From contig JADKIH010000015.1 in NCBI GenBank assembly GCA_016721305.1, forward strand, positions 1-64,000: a stretch of 64,000 nt of DNA, in the 5' to 3' direction. This document shows positions 9,375 through 20,833 of the stretch, piece by piece. The notes beneath the pieces are model-generated. The model was given only the letters and a program-made list of their open reading frames with translations, made no database searches and had not been told where the DNA came from. This DNA is from Bacteroidota bacterium. GTDB lineage: Bacteria; Bacteroidota; Bacteroidia; AKYH767-A; 2013-40CM-41-45. The position numbers and the translations under genes are program-made. Position 1 is the first letter of the stretch. Each line of letters starts with the position of its first letter.

Positions 9375-10253
9375 ATGAACATTTGTATTTACGGTCGTCC
9401 CGGTAATGCCGGTCAGATCGAACTCACCGAAGCAGTAATTAATTTACTACAGAAAAAAGGTCACACAGTTTGTTTGCATGAACCTTACGATAGTTTTTTA
9501 AAGAACCATCTTCGAATCGGCGCCTCAGTTAAGCGTATAGAAACGTTTGAAGAGATGAAAGAGAATACGGATTTTGTATTCAGCATCGGAGGCGATGGCA
9601 CATTACTCGACACAGTTTTCATTGTGCGCGATTCGAATATTCCTGTTGTCGGAATCAACGCCGGCCGTTTGGGTTTCTTATCAAGCTTATCAAAAGATAA
9701 TATCGAAACAGCAATCGACAGTCTCGACAAAGGACATTTTGCACTCGATGCAAGAACATTACTACGACTCGAAAGCAACAATCCTATTTTCGTCGGAGAG
9801 AATGTTGCATTGAATGAATTTACCATTCACAAAAAAGAAACATCGAGCATGATCACCATTCACACTTACCTGAATGGAGAATACCTAAACTCATATTGGG
9901 CCGATGGAATTATGATTTCGACACCGACAGGTTCTACCGGTTACTCACTCAGTTGTGGCGGACCGATTATGGTTCCGCAATCTGAGTCGTTCGTCATTAC
10001 TCCTATTGCTCCACACAATCTGACCGTTCGACCGATTGTTGTTTCCGACAAAAATGTTATTTCACTCGAAGTAGAAGGACGAAGCCAGCACTTCATGGCC
10101 ACACTTGATTCACGTTCGGCTACAATCGATTCGTCTTTTCAACTCGCAGTGAGAAAAGAAAACTACAGCATCAATTTGGTTCGTCTCAGCAACGATAACT
10201 TCCTCACAACTCTGCGCAAGAAGTTAAACTGGGGACTCGATACACGGAATTAG
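9375..10253 (+). CDS. nadK: NAD kinase
   Basis: This 292-residue cytoplasmic enzyme phosphorylates NAD to NADP. The hallmark GGDGTLLD lies at residues 72-79, followed by GINAGRLGFLSSL, the NEFTIHK segment and the second conserved block WADGIMISTPTGSTGYS with GGPI. Length and motif order match bacterial NadK. The ATG at 9375 lies nine bases after the Omp85 gene, so co-transcription is likely. Confidence 0.95.
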   Translation: MNICIYGRPGNAGQIELTEAVINLLQKKGHTVCLHEPYDSFLKNHLRIGASVKRIETFEEMKENTDFVFSIGGDGTLLDTVFIVRDSNIPVVGINAGRLGFLSSLSKDNIETAIDSLDKGHFALDARTLLRLESNNPIFVGENVALNEFTIHKKETSSMITIHTYLNGEYLNSYWADGIMISTPTGSTGYSLSCGGPIMVPQSESFVITPIAPHNLTVRPIVVSDKNVISLEVEGRSQHFMATLDSRSATIDSSFQLAVRKENYSINLVRLSNDNFLTTLRKKLNWGLDTRN

Positions 10254-10295
10254 AATTCGGTTTGTTCAAGTCTATAGCTTTCGATACAGCCTCCC

Positions 10296-10357
10296 TGCAA
10301 CCCGCAACCCGCAACTCAACGCAACCCGAAACTCGCAACCCGCAACCCGCAACCCGA
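10296..10357. repeat. 7-bp tandem repeat array, GCAACCC type
   Basis: About nine heptamers of the forms GCAACCC, GCAACTC and GAAACTC occur in tandem. This is the reverse-complement version of the array at 25540-25591. The gap 10254-10552 holds nothing else I can name apart from the upstream region of the next gene. Confidence 0.8.
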
Positions 10358-10552
10358 AAAAAATAACCCCCTGATAATAAACCCTCTACAAATTCTCAAA
10401 AAAATCCATGTTTTACCCTCTTCCGAAACCCGCATCCCATCGACCTTCGGAGGGAAGGAAAACTTCTCCCAATACGGAACAAAAGCAGAATGCATGAACG
10501 TATATAGGAACATATCCATAAATTCCTATATTTGCCCATCTTTCGCAAGCGC

Positions 10553-11446
10553 ATGAAGAAAGCAGTACTACTTATTCTCGTCACCATACTTCTCATTCCC
10601 GCCATTTCCGAGGCTCAGCGTTGGAAACGTCAGCGTTATGAGTTCAGTTTCGGCCTTGGCGTAAGCAACTTTTTGGGCGAATTAGGCGGAGCCAATCAAA
10701 TTGGAACGCATTACTTCCGCGATTTAGAATGGTCGATGACACGTCTGGCTGCCTCAGTCGGACTTCGTTATAAACTGAGCAACTACTTTGCTTTAAAATC
10801 ACATCTTACATACGGTCGCGTTGCCGGAGACGATAAGCTCACTACTGAGTTTTTCCGTAACTACCGTAATCTGAATTTCTACTCTGATATTTACGAGTTC
10901 AACTTAAACTTCGAAGGAGCCTTCCAGCAAGAACAAGTTGGTCACCGTTACCGTTTGCGTAAAGTTAGAGGTTTAAGAGGCTATGAAATTTACACCTATG
11001 CGTTTGCAGGAATCGGAGTTTTCTACATGGATCCGAAAGCAAATTACCAGGGAAATGTTGTTCGTCTTCAGCCTTTGGGAACCGAAGGACAAGGTTTCGT
11101 AGCAACACGAACAAAATATTCTTTAGTTCAATTCTGCGTTCCTGTCGGTATCGGTTTCAAATACACTCTCGACCGTAGTTGGGGTGTAGGACTCGAGCTG
11201 GGTATTCGCAAAACATTTACTGATTACATCGACGACGTCAGTACAACGTATTTTGACTTCGCCAACTATCCTGAAGCAAATCCGCAGTCGGTCGCTCTAT
11301 CAGATCGATCAGATCACAGCCGCCCGGAAATTACTGCTGCCGGACAACAACGCGGAGATCCACGCGAGAACGATTCATACATGTTTGCCATTTTCAGTAT
11401 CAATTATAAGCTGACAAATGGACGAAGTAGTTTGCCACGATTCTAA
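10553..11446 (+). CDS. DUF6089-like outer-membrane beta-barrel protein, first of three paralogues
   Basis: I take the ATG at 10553, which puts the signal peptide MKKAVLLILVTILLIPAISE at the very start; an upstream TTG in frame adds seven residues before it. The mature part (about 277 residues) alternates hydrophobic and polar residues like a barrel. It shares PLGTEGQG, FTDYIDDVSTTY and a QRGDPRENDSYMF segment with the genes at 11505 and 25742. DUF6089 proteins are found in the Bacteroidota envelope; their function is not known. It heads the block leading to uppS and bamA. Confidence 0.8.
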   Translation: MKKAVLLILVTILLIPAISEAQRWKRQRYEFSFGLGVSNFLGELGGANQIGTHYFRDLEWSMTRLAASVGLRYKLSNYFALKSHLTYGRVAGDDKLTTEFFRNYRNLNFYSDIYEFNLNFEGAFQQEQVGHRYRLRKVRGLRGYEIYTYAFAGIGVFYMDPKANYQGNVVRLQPLGTEGQGFVATRTKYSLVQFCVPVGIGFKYTLDRSWGVGLELGIRKTFTDYIDDVSTTYFDFANYPEANPQSVALSDRSDHSRPEITAAGQQRGDPRENDSYMFAIFSINYKLTNGRSSLPRF

Positions 11447-11504
11447 TCGTCCAATTTTTCCCGGACTTTTCCGTTCTAAAGCGTCTGCAAGATTTTTGAA
11501 TCCC

Positions 11505-12365
11505 ATGTCATTCCGTACCCTTCGTTTTTTACTGCCATTTCTGGCTATTTTCACCTTCTTTGAGGCTGAAGCTCAATACAATGAGTTTGGCATCATGCTC
11601 GGTGCAACGAATTACAAGGGCGAGCTTTCCGAACATACGTTTAACACTCATTTCATCCATTTTGGCGGTGGCTTCTTTTACCGTCACAATTGGGATCGCC
11701 GATGGGCATGGAAGGTTGAGATGAATTTCGGAAAGATTTCAGGCGACGATGCTTACTCATCGAGTGCTTACGACAGAGACCGCAATCTCTCGTTTGAATC
11801 TTCCATCTTCGAAGTATCACCGCAGATCGAATTCAACTTTTTTGCCTACGAAACAGGTCGAAGCGATTACCCATGGACTCCCTATGTATTTTTCGGCTTA
11901 AGCATTTTCAAGTTTAATCCGAAAGCATATCTCGGAAATCAATTGTACGAACTGCAGCCATTGGGCACGGAAGGACAAGGTTATAATGGAGAGAAGAAGT
12001 ACAAGAGACTTACCTTCTCTTTACCAATGGGAGGCGGTTTCAAATTCAACGTTGGACGCATTGGCGTCGGAATCGAAATTGGTGCACGAAGAGCTTACAC
12101 CGACTATCTTGACGATGTAAGTACTCTATATCCCGACAAAGCTTTGTTACTTGCCAATAATGGACCCGCGGCTGTATTATTATCGGATCGCTCCTTTACC
12201 AATGCCGACACGAGTGGATTTCATCCGACAACGGCAATTTTGCACAAACAGCGAGGAAATTCTCAGGATAAAGACTGGTATATTTTCGGTGGAATAACCC
12301 TCTATTTCAGGCTGACAAGCATGATGAAAGACATCTGCCACCCTTTCCGGCCACGCAGGTATTGA
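11505..12365 (+). CDS. DUF6089-like outer-membrane beta-barrel protein, second paralogue
   Basis: The start at ATG 11505 gives a signal peptide MSFRTLRFLLPFLAIFTFF ending AEAQ. A longer frame opens at 11418 inside the previous gene but adds non-signal sequence. The 286-residue product repeats the family landmarks: PLGTEGQGYN, YTDYLDDVSTLY, LSDRSF and KQRGNSQDKDWYIF, and ends in a barrel strand LYFRL plus a short basic tail. It clearly arose by tandem duplication with its upstream neighbour. Role unknown; the position before uppS and bamA suggests envelope maintenance. Confidence 0.8.
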   Translation: MSFRTLRFLLPFLAIFTFFEAEAQYNEFGIMLGATNYKGELSEHTFNTHFIHFGGGFFYRHNWDRRWAWKVEMNFGKISGDDAYSSSAYDRDRNLSFESSIFEVSPQIEFNFFAYETGRSDYPWTPYVFFGLSIFKFNPKAYLGNQLYELQPLGTEGQGYNGEKKYKRLTFSLPMGGGFKFNVGRIGVGIEIGARRAYTDYLDDVSTLYPDKALLLANNGPAAVLLSDRSFTNADTSGFHPTTAILHKQRGNSQDKDWYIFGGITLYFRLTSMMKDICHPFRPRRY

Positions 12366-12518
12366 CTTTAAAGCATCATTTTTTGGATAACAGCTGAAAA
12401 TGATGTTAAAAAGGCCTTTTTAAGATCCATTTTTTAACAGATTTTAATGAATTGCTCACGCAAAAAACGAGTCCTCTTTCCCTGTTTTTATTAACTTGCG
12501 CGTCTTTCAAATCGGGGA

Positions 12519-13265
12519 ATGAACCTCAAAAACAAAATAAATCCGGACAAACTCCCTTCACACGTTGCCATCATCATGGATGGAAACGGACGTTGGGCAC
12601 AACGACAGGGAGAACATCGCATCTTCGGTCATCAGAATGGCGTGAAAGCCGTTCGTGATACGACAGAGGCTGCGGCTGAATTGGGTATCAAATACCTGAC
12701 TCTCTATGCATTTTCAACTGAAAACTGGAATCGTCCGGTTGAAGAAGTAAATGCATTGATGGAATTGCTTGTTCACACAATAAGTATTGAAAAAGATACA
12801 CTGAACAAGAATAATATCCGTTTACTGGCGATCGGAGACTTAAAGTCGTTACCTCCGAAATGCTACGATGAACTTCAGGAAGCCATTCGTGATACGTCGG
12901 GCAACACTCGCATGTCGTTGGTGCTGGCTCTGAGTTACAGTTCTCGCTGGGAGATTGTCGATGCCATGAAACAAATAGCTGCAAAAGTTAAGGCAGGCGA
13001 AATGCAGGCCGATCAGATCAACGATGAAGTTGTTTCTGCTCACCTCACAACCGCCGGAATTCCTGATCCGGAATTATTAATCCGCACCAGCGGAGAAAAC
13101 CGAATCAGCAATTTCCTCTTATGGCAGATTGCATATACTGAACTTTACTTTACTGATAAACTCTGGCCGGAATTCAGCAAAGAAGATTTTTATACCGCTC
13201 TGATCGATTTTCAAAATCGTGAAAGAAGATTCGGTCTGGTCAGTGCTCAACTTAATTCGAAATGA
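12519..13265 (+). CDS. uppS: Undecaprenyl pyrophosphate synthase (isoprenyl transferase)
   Basis: This 248-residue cis-prenyltransferase makes the C55 carrier for peptidoglycan and surface polysaccharides from farnesyl and isopentenyl pyrophosphate. The catalytic Asp21 lies in AIIMDGNGRWAQRQG; YLTLYAFSTENWNRP and RTSGENRISNFLLWQ are further family signatures. Length is normal. Its TGA overlaps the ATG of bamA, so translation of the two is coupled. Confidence 0.95.
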   Translation: MNLKNKINPDKLPSHVAIIMDGNGRWAQRQGEHRIFGHQNGVKAVRDTTEAAAELGIKYLTLYAFSTENWNRPVEEVNALMELLVHTISIEKDTLNKNNIRLLAIGDLKSLPPKCYDELQEAIRDTSGNTRMSLVLALSYSSRWEIVDAMKQIAAKVKAGEMQADQINDEVVSAHLTTAGIPDPELLIRTSGENRISNFLLWQIAYTELYFTDKLWPEFSKEDFYTALIDFQNRERRFGLVSAQLNSK

Positions 13266-15761
13266 TGAAACACCTTATTACCGTAATTGCCCTTGCTTTC
13301 TTCACCATGACAGCCGGCGCCCAGATTCTTATTGGCGGCGACAACATTGCGGTGGATTACGGGAATCCGAAAACCTATCACATCGGAGGCATCATGGTTA
13401 CGGGAACTCAGTTCCTCGACCAAAATGTACTTTCCACTATTTCCGGCCTTAATGTGGGCGACTCACTCGATGTGCCGGGCGATAAAATCTCCAAAGCCAT
13501 TCTCAATCTCTGGAAACAGGGACTTTTCTCTGATGTAAAAATCATCATTTCGAAAGTTCAGGGAAACACAGCCTTCTTCGAAATCAAAGTTCAGGAACGT
13601 CCGCGACTTTCAAGCTTCCGTTTTTCCGGAGGTGTGTCTAAATCCGACGCTGATAAGATCCGTGAAAAACGTCTGATCGAAGCAGGTAAAGTTGTTACCG
13701 AAAACACACTGGCAAACGTCAAAAATGCCGTACGCGATTTTTATATCGATAAAGGTTATCTCAACGCAACCGTCGAAGTACGCGAAGTACGCGACTCCGT
13801 TACGGCGAATTTCGAACAAATACTAATCATTGTCGACAAAAAAAGCCGCGTACGTATTCACGATATCACCATCAACGGTAACGAAAAAATCACCGACAAA
13901 AAGCTGCGTCGTGCCATGAAAGACACGAAACAGAAACGTTGGTATAAAATCTTTACTTCCTCTAAATTCCTTGAGGAGAAATATGAAGACGACAAAAAGA
14001 AGATCGTTCAGAAATACAACGACAAAGGTTTCCGCGATGCCAAGATTCTAAAAGATTCCATTTACAAATACGACGAAAACACGATTAACATCGACATTAC
14101 TGTCGACGAAGGACATCAGTATTTCTTCCGCAATATCACGTGGACAGGAAATACAAAGTATCCTGCAAAAACACTCGACAATATTCTCGGAATTAAAAAA
14201 GGCGACGTCTACGATCAGTCCGTTCTGGATCAGAAATTATTCATGAATCAGAATGGTAACGACGTAAGTTCGCTGTATATGGATGACGGTTATCTGTTCT
14301 TCAATATTACACCGGTTGAAATCGGAGTAACGAACGACAGTATCGATATCGAAATGCGTATTTACGAAGGCAAGCAGGCACGTATCAACAAAGTGACTAT
14401 TTCCGGAAACGTAAAAACCAACGACCGTGTAGTAATGCGCGAAATCCGCACAAAGCCGGGTCAGCTTTTTAGTCGTGCCGATATCATCCGTACACAACGT
14501 GAATTAGCACAGCTCGGTTATTTCGATCAGGAAAAACTGGGTGTAAATCCGAAACCGAATCCGGTCGATGGAACTGTAGACATCGAATACACCGTTGAAG
14601 AAAAACCATCGGATCAATTAGAACTTTCCGGAGGTTATGGAGCGAATCAGTTAGTAGGAACACTTGGTTTATCGTTCAACAATTTCTCTGCTCGTAACAT
14701 GTTCAAAAAAGGAGCATGGCAACCATTGCCTTCGGGCGACGGACAGCGATTGAGCTTGCGCGGACAAACGAATGGTAAATACTATCAGTCGTACAATGCA
14801 TCTTTCACAGAGCCTTGGTTAGGTGGTAAAAAACCAAACTCACTCAGTGTTTCAGTATTCCACTCAGTACAAAGCAACGGTGTTTCAAAAAGTGATCCGG
14901 CACGTCAGTCGATTGTAATCGACGGATTATCGATTGGATTAGGTAAACGATTGAAATGGCCTGATGATTATTTTACTATTTATCACGAAATCAGTTATCA
15001 GTATTATACACTGACGAATTACGGCGGAACATTCCTTTTCAGCAATGGTTATTCAAACAATTTGAGCTTCCAGGAAAGTATCTCACGAAATTCAATCGAC
15101 GCACCAATTTATCCTCGTTCAGGTTCGCAATTGTCGCTCACACTCCAATTCACACCGCCGTATTCACTCTTCAACGGCGTGAATTATAAAACAGCGACCG
15201 ATGCGGAGCGTTACAAATTCATCGAATACCACAAATGGAAATTCTCTTCCAGCTGGTTCACTAAGATTGCAGGTAATCTCGTCCTCAATACAAAAATCCA
15301 ATACGGATTCCTTGGATTGTACAATCACGATGTAGGTGCTTCACCATTTGAGCGCTTCTATTTTGGGAGGCGACGGACTCAGCGGCTATGCACTCGACGG
15401 ACGCGAAATTTTAGCTCTTCGCGGGTATTCCAACAACTCTGTTACACCGCGTAATTCCCTCAATGCACAGGTTGGTGGCACAATCTTTGACAAATACACT
15501 TTGGAATTAAGATATCCGGTCTCTCTGAACCCATCAGCAACAATTTATCTCCTTGCCTTTGCAGAAGGAGGAAATTCCTGGTTAAAGTTCAACGAGTTTA
15601 ATCCATTCAGCGCCAAGCGATCTGTTGGTGCAGGTATCCGAATCTTCCTTCCGGTATTTGGATTACTTGGACTTGATTATGGATACGGATTCGACGATAT
15701 TCCTAACGAACCCGATGCCAATAAAGGCCAGTTCCACTTCTCAATTGGTCAGCAATTTTAA
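13262..15761 (+). CDS. bamA: Outer-membrane protein assembly factor BamA, broken by a one-base insertion near 15360
   Basis: BamA inserts barrels into the outer membrane and is essential. The first frame codes for a signal peptide (1-20, TAGAQ), five POTRA domains (about 35-430) and the first barrel strands, then derails at 15360 into an unrelated tail. The other frame continues exactly with LGGDGLSGYALDGREILALRGY and runs to the end strand FHFSIGQQF at 15761. Removing one base from the TTTTGGG at 15359-15365 gives FERFYLGGDGLSGYAL and an intact protein of 832 residues, normal for this phylum. Because the gene is essential, a sequence error is the likely cause. Overlaps uppS; two OmpH chaperones follow. 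Confidence 0.9.
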
Positions 15762-15780
15762 ATTCATACATTTGATTCCC

Positions 15781-16386
15781 ATGAAAACAAGCAAATTAAG
15801 TATGGTTATGAACCGTGCAAAATCACTCAAAAGCCTGTTTGCAATCGCAGCAATCATGGTTTTATCGCTGGGCACAGCCAAAGCTCAAAAATATGCCTAC
15901 GTAGACACACAGTATATTCTGGAAAATATCCCGGAATATAAAACAGCACAACAATCGCTCGATAATCTTTCGCTTTCATGGCAGAAAGAAATCGAAGACA
16001 AATACGCAATCATCGACAAATTATACAAAGCGTATCAGGCTGAGCAAGTGTTTTTGACAGATGAAATGAAAAAACGTCGTCAGGATGAAATTCAGCAAAA
16101 AGAAAAAGATGTAAAAGATCTTCAGAAGCAACGCTTCGGTTATGAAGGAGACCTTTTCAAGAAGAAACAGGAACTGGTAAAACCAATTCAGGACAAGATC
16201 TACAATGCCGTGAAGAAAATGGCAACAGATCAGAGCTACGCAGTGATCTTCGATAAATCAAGTGATCTGATCATGCTCTACACAAATCCTAAATACGATA
16301 AAAGCGATGAAGTTTTATTAGCCATGGGATACAAGCCTGCAGCTAAAACAACAGATTCAAAAGCAGGAACAGGAACAGCATGGTGA
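15781..16386 (+). CDS. OmpH/Skp family periplasmic chaperone, first copy
   Basis: Starting at ATG 15781 (20 bases after bamA) the product has a long signal region ending TAKAQ (about residue 36), then the OmpH start QKYAYVDTQYILENIPEYK, a charged helical hairpin (about 55-145) and the closing strand segment YAVIFDKSSDLIMLYTNP. Skp-type proteins escort unfolded outer-membrane proteins to BamA. The frame stops at 16386, but the next 75 bases, read with three one-base corrections (near 16381, 16401 and 16412), would add a Gly/Lys/Asp-rich tail ending KDEPKK. The C-terminus is therefore uncertain. Confidence 0.85.
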   Translation: MKTSKLSMVMNRAKSLKSLFAIAAIMVLSLGTAKAQKYAYVDTQYILENIPEYKTAQQSLDNLSLSWQKEIEDKYAIIDKLYKAYQAEQVFLTDEMKKRRQDEIQQKEKDVKDLQKQRFGYEGDLFKKKQELVKPIQDKIYNAVKKMATDQSYAVIFDKSSDLIMLYTNPKYDKSDEVLLAMGYKPAAKTTDSKAGTGTAW

Positions 16387-16480
16387 CAAAGGTGGCGCAC
16401 GGTGGCGACAAAAGGTGCTCCAAAGCCTACAGATAATAAAGACGAACCAAAAAAATAACGATAACCTATATTAAACCACG

Positions 16481-16990
16481 ATGAAAAAACTAATCTTGTT
16501 TGCGGTAATGACCCTGCTGATGTCAGGAATGACTGCAGTAGCTCAAACACTGAAATTCGGACACATTGACTCCGGTGCATTGATTCAAATGATGCCGCAA
16601 ACTAAGCAGGCCGACAGTACTCTTAAAAGATATGCTGAATCGCTCGATGCTCAGTTAAAAGGAATGACAGCAGAGTATCAGTCAAAACTCCAGTCATATC
16701 AATCAAAGGCCGACTCTCTTCCTGATGCAATTCGCGCAGTAAAAGAAAAGGAACTCTCCGACTTAGGACAGCGTATTCAGGACTTCCAGCAAAATGCACA
16801 GGAATCTATCCAAAGCAAAAAGCAGGAATTATATGGTCCGATCTTCAAAAAAGCTGAAGATGCCATTAAAGAGATTGCAAAAGAGAAAGCTTTCTCATAC
16901 ATCTTCGATACGAGCCTGGGAACAGTTCTCTTTGCTCAGGACAGCGATGATATCATGTCATTGGTTAAAGCCAAATTGGGATTGAAATAA
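16481..16990 (+). CDS. OmpH/Skp family periplasmic chaperone, second copy
   Basis: The 169-residue protein has a signal peptide (1-22, TAVAQ), the family opening LKFGHIDSGALIQMMPQTKQAD, a central charged helical region (about 55-125) and a closing segment FSYIFDTSLGTVLFA. It is a tandem paralogue of the upstream gene. Adjacent Skp-like genes behind bamA are usual in Bacteroidota. A terminator follows at once. Confidence 0.9.
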   Translation: MKKLILFAVMTLLMSGMTAVAQTLKFGHIDSGALIQMMPQTKQADSTLKRYAESLDAQLKGMTAEYQSKLQSYQSKADSLPDAIRAVKEKELSDLGQRIQDFQQNAQESIQSKKQELYGPIFKKAEDAIKEIAKEKAFSYIFDTSLGTVLFAQDSDDIMSLVKAKLGLK

Positions 16991-17011
16991 ACTCACAATA
17001 TTCCATTTAAG

Positions 17012-17038
17012 AGCCACCTCAAAAAGGTGGCTTTTTTT
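17012..17038 (+). terminator. Rho-independent terminator of the bamA/ompH operon
   Basis: Stem AGCCACCT / AGGTGGCT with a short A-rich loop is followed by a run of seven T, 22 bases after the second OmpH gene. Confidence 0.9.
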
Positions 17039-17158
17039 ATGCCCGAAAGCCTGAAGCGGAAATAGATTCAGCCTCTCTTCGTTGATATCTCCTGAGACGA
17101 ATTCCCCCATATCAGGATTGAAATTTTACTTTTACTTTTCCATTCCATAAACCAACGA

Positions 17159-20100
17159 ATGCGCTTATCGCCGGTATTGCTTTTATTACTGATTTCCGGA
17201 GGACTATTCGGACAAAGTCTGAGTAATCTCAGATCGCGCTCCATTCCGACCGATCAGGATACCGTCGTTATTGATACGCTCAGCATTTCCCCGGGAACGA
17301 TTCAACTCCGTGCCGACGGAGAGGCCCTCGACACCTCCGCCTATTCCCTTGACCCGATCTATCGCAAGGCTTGTTTGGAAAAAGGCAAGCTCTGCCTTCA
17401 AGCAACATCAAAGCCCGGACGGTTACCGCTAAGTATCGAGTTTATTCCTTCCTCTTTACCGAAGAATACCGTCACAAATCGACCACACTGATCAATAAGA
17501 ACTCGGCGGCTTCACCCTATTATTACAATCCCGGAAGCAGCGAACCCGAGCTCTTTAAAATTCAGGGCCTCACCCGAAACGGTAGTATCTCCCGCGGAAT
17601 TACATTCGGTAACAGTCAGGACGTTTTTGTGAACTCCAGTCTAAACCTTCAGCTCGCAGGCAAGCTGAGCGACAATCTGGAATTACTTGCTGCCATTACG
17701 GATGAAAATATCCCTGTCCAACCCGATGGCAACACACAGCAATTGCAGGATTTCGACAAAGTATTCATACAAATTTCTGATCCCCACAACCGCCTTATTG
17801 CCGGTGATTTTGAACTGAAACGTCCTAACGGATATTTCATGAATTACTATAAGAAAGCACAGGGAGCAGCAATAAACTCGGAGTTTAGTTTAACACCTTA
17901 CAGCAAAGACTCACTCAAACGAATAATGCGTATCGGAGCCGGGCTTGCTGTTTCAAAAGGAAAGTTTGCACGACAAACACTAAATGCAATTGAAGGTAAT
18001 CAGGGTCCTTACCGATTATTCGGAAACAATGGAGAATCGTTTATCATCATTCTCGCCGGTACGGAAAAAATTTACTACAACGGAATGCTTCTCGAAAGAG
18101 GAAATCAGAATGACTACATCATTGATTATAATACGGCCGAGCTCACATTTACAGCGAAAAGAATAATTACGAAAGATTCACGCATCGTTGCAGAGTTTGA
18201 ATACTCCGATAAAAATTACGCACGATCGATTATTGTTGCCAATACTGAGTACGAAAGTCCGAAGTTGAAAGCGCGCATCAATGTTTATACGGAACAAGAC
18301 AGCAAGAACCAGCCACTGAATATCGAGCTCGACAGTACACGACAAGCAATCATGGCAAGGTAGGCGACAGCGTTCAAAATGCTATTTATCCTTCGTACGA
18401 CAGCGTCGGCTTTAATGCAAATACTGTTTTGTACCAGAAAATTGATACAGTTACGGCAAACGGCACATTTACCATTTTTGTTTATTCCACTAATTCTGAC
18501 TCAGCATACTGGCAAGTTCACTTCAGCGACGTCGGTGCAAATCACGGTGATTATATTCAAGACATCAATTCTGCAAATGGACGTGTTTTTAAGTGGGTGG
18601 CTCCCATCAGCGGTGTTCCACAGGGAAACTATGCTCCTGTAACTTTACTTGTCACACCTAAAAAACAACAGATGGTAACAGCCGGTGGAGAATACCGGAT
18701 CGATCGGCACAATACCATTGGAGTTGAAGGAGCAGTGAGCAACAATGATATCAATCTCTTTTCCAAAATCGATAAAAAGAATGATGCCGGCTATGCGGCC
18801 AAAGTTGTTTACAAAAATGTGATGCCATTAAGCACCGATACCAGTGCGGGATGGAATCTTACTTCAATCGTAAATTATGAGTACACCGGAAGAAATTTCA
18901 AGCCGATTGAAAGATATCGAAACGTGGAATTTGAGCGTGACTGGAATTTAGGTACTTCAAATATCTACAACGATGAAAACCTAGGTATGCTTCAGACTAC
19001 CTTGCAGAAAACAGGAATCGGATCGTTTACTTATCAGTTCAAAACTTACAATAAAGGCGATGCTTTCAAAGGGCTGATGAATAGTGAATCTTCACGATTA
19101 CAATTTGGGAAATTTATTTTGATATCAGATGCAAGTTATCTGACTACAAAAGGACTCACTCAAAATACGGCCTTCCTTCGCCATACTACGGAATTCTCCA
19201 GACCGATTTGGAAATTGAGAGTCGGTGTAAAGGAAAATTCGGAAGACAATCGCTTTCGATCGAAGCTTTCCGATACGTTAGGATATGGTAGTTACTCCTT
19301 CAATGAATTCAGTGGTTTCATCAATACCTTAGACAGCTCGAAAGCCAGAGGTAGTCTTTCATACAAAAAGCGAATCGATCGGATTGCCTCGAAAAACGCT
19401 TTTGAAAAATCGACGGAAGCCGATGAACTTACATTAACGACAGACTTCTCCTCTAACCCCGACAATACCATTCGCACTACCACTACCTATCGTGCTTTAA
19501 AAGTTGCTGATACGACACGAACGACAATAGAGCCGGCCAAAACACTTTTGAACAGAATCGATCACTACATCAATTTATTTAAGGGCGTGATTACTGCGTC
19601 CACATATTATGAAATTGGCACCGGACAAGAACGAAAGCAAGAATATTATTATCTGCAAGTTCCGGCCGGACAAGGAGTTTATGCATATTTGGCCGATTAC
19701 AACAATAATGGAGTAAAGGATCTGGATGAGTTTGCACCCGCTGCTTTTGCCAGTGATGCAGAGTACATTCGAGTTTACATTGCCACAAATGAATATATAA
19801 CTACGCGAAGCAATCAATTCAACGAAGTACTGACGATTACACCGGCCGGCCGTCAGAGCTCTTCGCAGGGAAAGACAAAATTCATTCACCGTTTTACAGA
19901 TCAATTGTCTGTTCGTCTCGATAAAAAGACACAGGGAGAGTCGTTATTATCGTCATTAAATCCATTCAATTTATCAGTTGAAGATTCAACTTTACTTTCT
20001 GCCAACACCAGCTTCAGAAATACTGTTTTCTTTAACCGAATGAATTCTGTTTACGGACTCGATTTTACCATACAGGATATTCGTAACAAAAACTTTCTTT

Positions 20101-20648
20101 CAAATGGTTTCGAGACACGCATAAGTCGTACACGTACATTGAATACCCGTTGGAATATGAATCGCTTATTCCTTCTATCCGTTCAGTATGAAAATGGCGA
20201 AAAGACGAACAGTTCTGAGTTCTTTTCGACGCGCGACTACCATCTCTTCTCGAATGCAGCGGAGCCGAAGCTTACGTTTCAACCCGGTACGGTATTTCGT
20301 CTGGCACTCTCCTACCGTTACTCTGACAAGCGGAATTCGATCGGCAATAATGGCGAGCATGCCTTCATCAACAAATTCAATTTAGAATCGAAGTACACAA
20401 CGGTAACTGCAGGAAGCATTACGGCGAAAATCAGTTATGTAAATGTGAAGTACAACACAGGCGACAGTAATTTCCTAGCCTATGAAATGCTCGAAGGATT
20501 TAAAGCCGGAGAAAATTTTGTTTGGGATCTTGCCATACAAAGAAACATAGGCTCCTACATGCAATTAAGTCTGAACTACGAAGGCCGCAAACTCCAGGAT
20601 AATGGAGTGATTCATACGGGTGGGGTGCAGTTTAGGGCGTTTTTTTAG
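17159..20648 (+). CDS. Large outer-membrane protein of unknown function, frame broken twice
   Basis: Three successive frames (17159-17491, to 18363, to 20648) form one protein of about 1163 residues. The first has a signal peptide ending LFGQS. One missing base near 17380-17386 (A-run) leads into TVTAKYRVYSFLFTEEYRHK, and one missing A at 18358-18360 turns a TAG stop into AKVGDSVQNAIYPSYDS. The middle contains GSISRGITFGNSQDVFVNSS, and the rest is strand-rich with many Tyr/Asn/Arg as in a big barrel, ending VQFRAFF. I do not recognise a function; the N-terminal pattern recalls large Bacteroidota surface proteins. Both breaks shift the same way, as expected of one-base deletions. Confidence 0.7.
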
Positions 20649-20650
20649 GG

Positions 20651-20833
20651 AATTATGAAGTTAGAAGTTAGAAGTTAGCATTATGAATTATGAATTATGA
20701 ATTTTAAATTCCCCTTCGTGCACCTGCAAAAAAAATTCAGAACCCGGTAACCCAAATTCTGAATTCTGAATTCTAAATTCTAAATTCTAACTTCTAAATT
20801 CTAAATTCCAAATCCCAAATCCCAAATCCCCTT
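20651..20833. repeat. Intergenic 7-bp tandem repeats, several types
   Basis: The gap between two convergent genes holds tandem heptamers: GAAGTTA x3, GAATTAT x3, then GAATTCT/AAATTCT about seven times and AAATCCC x3. The left and right halves are partly inverted copies of each other (GAAGTTAG versus CTAACTTC), so the transcript could fold. Confidence 0.75.
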
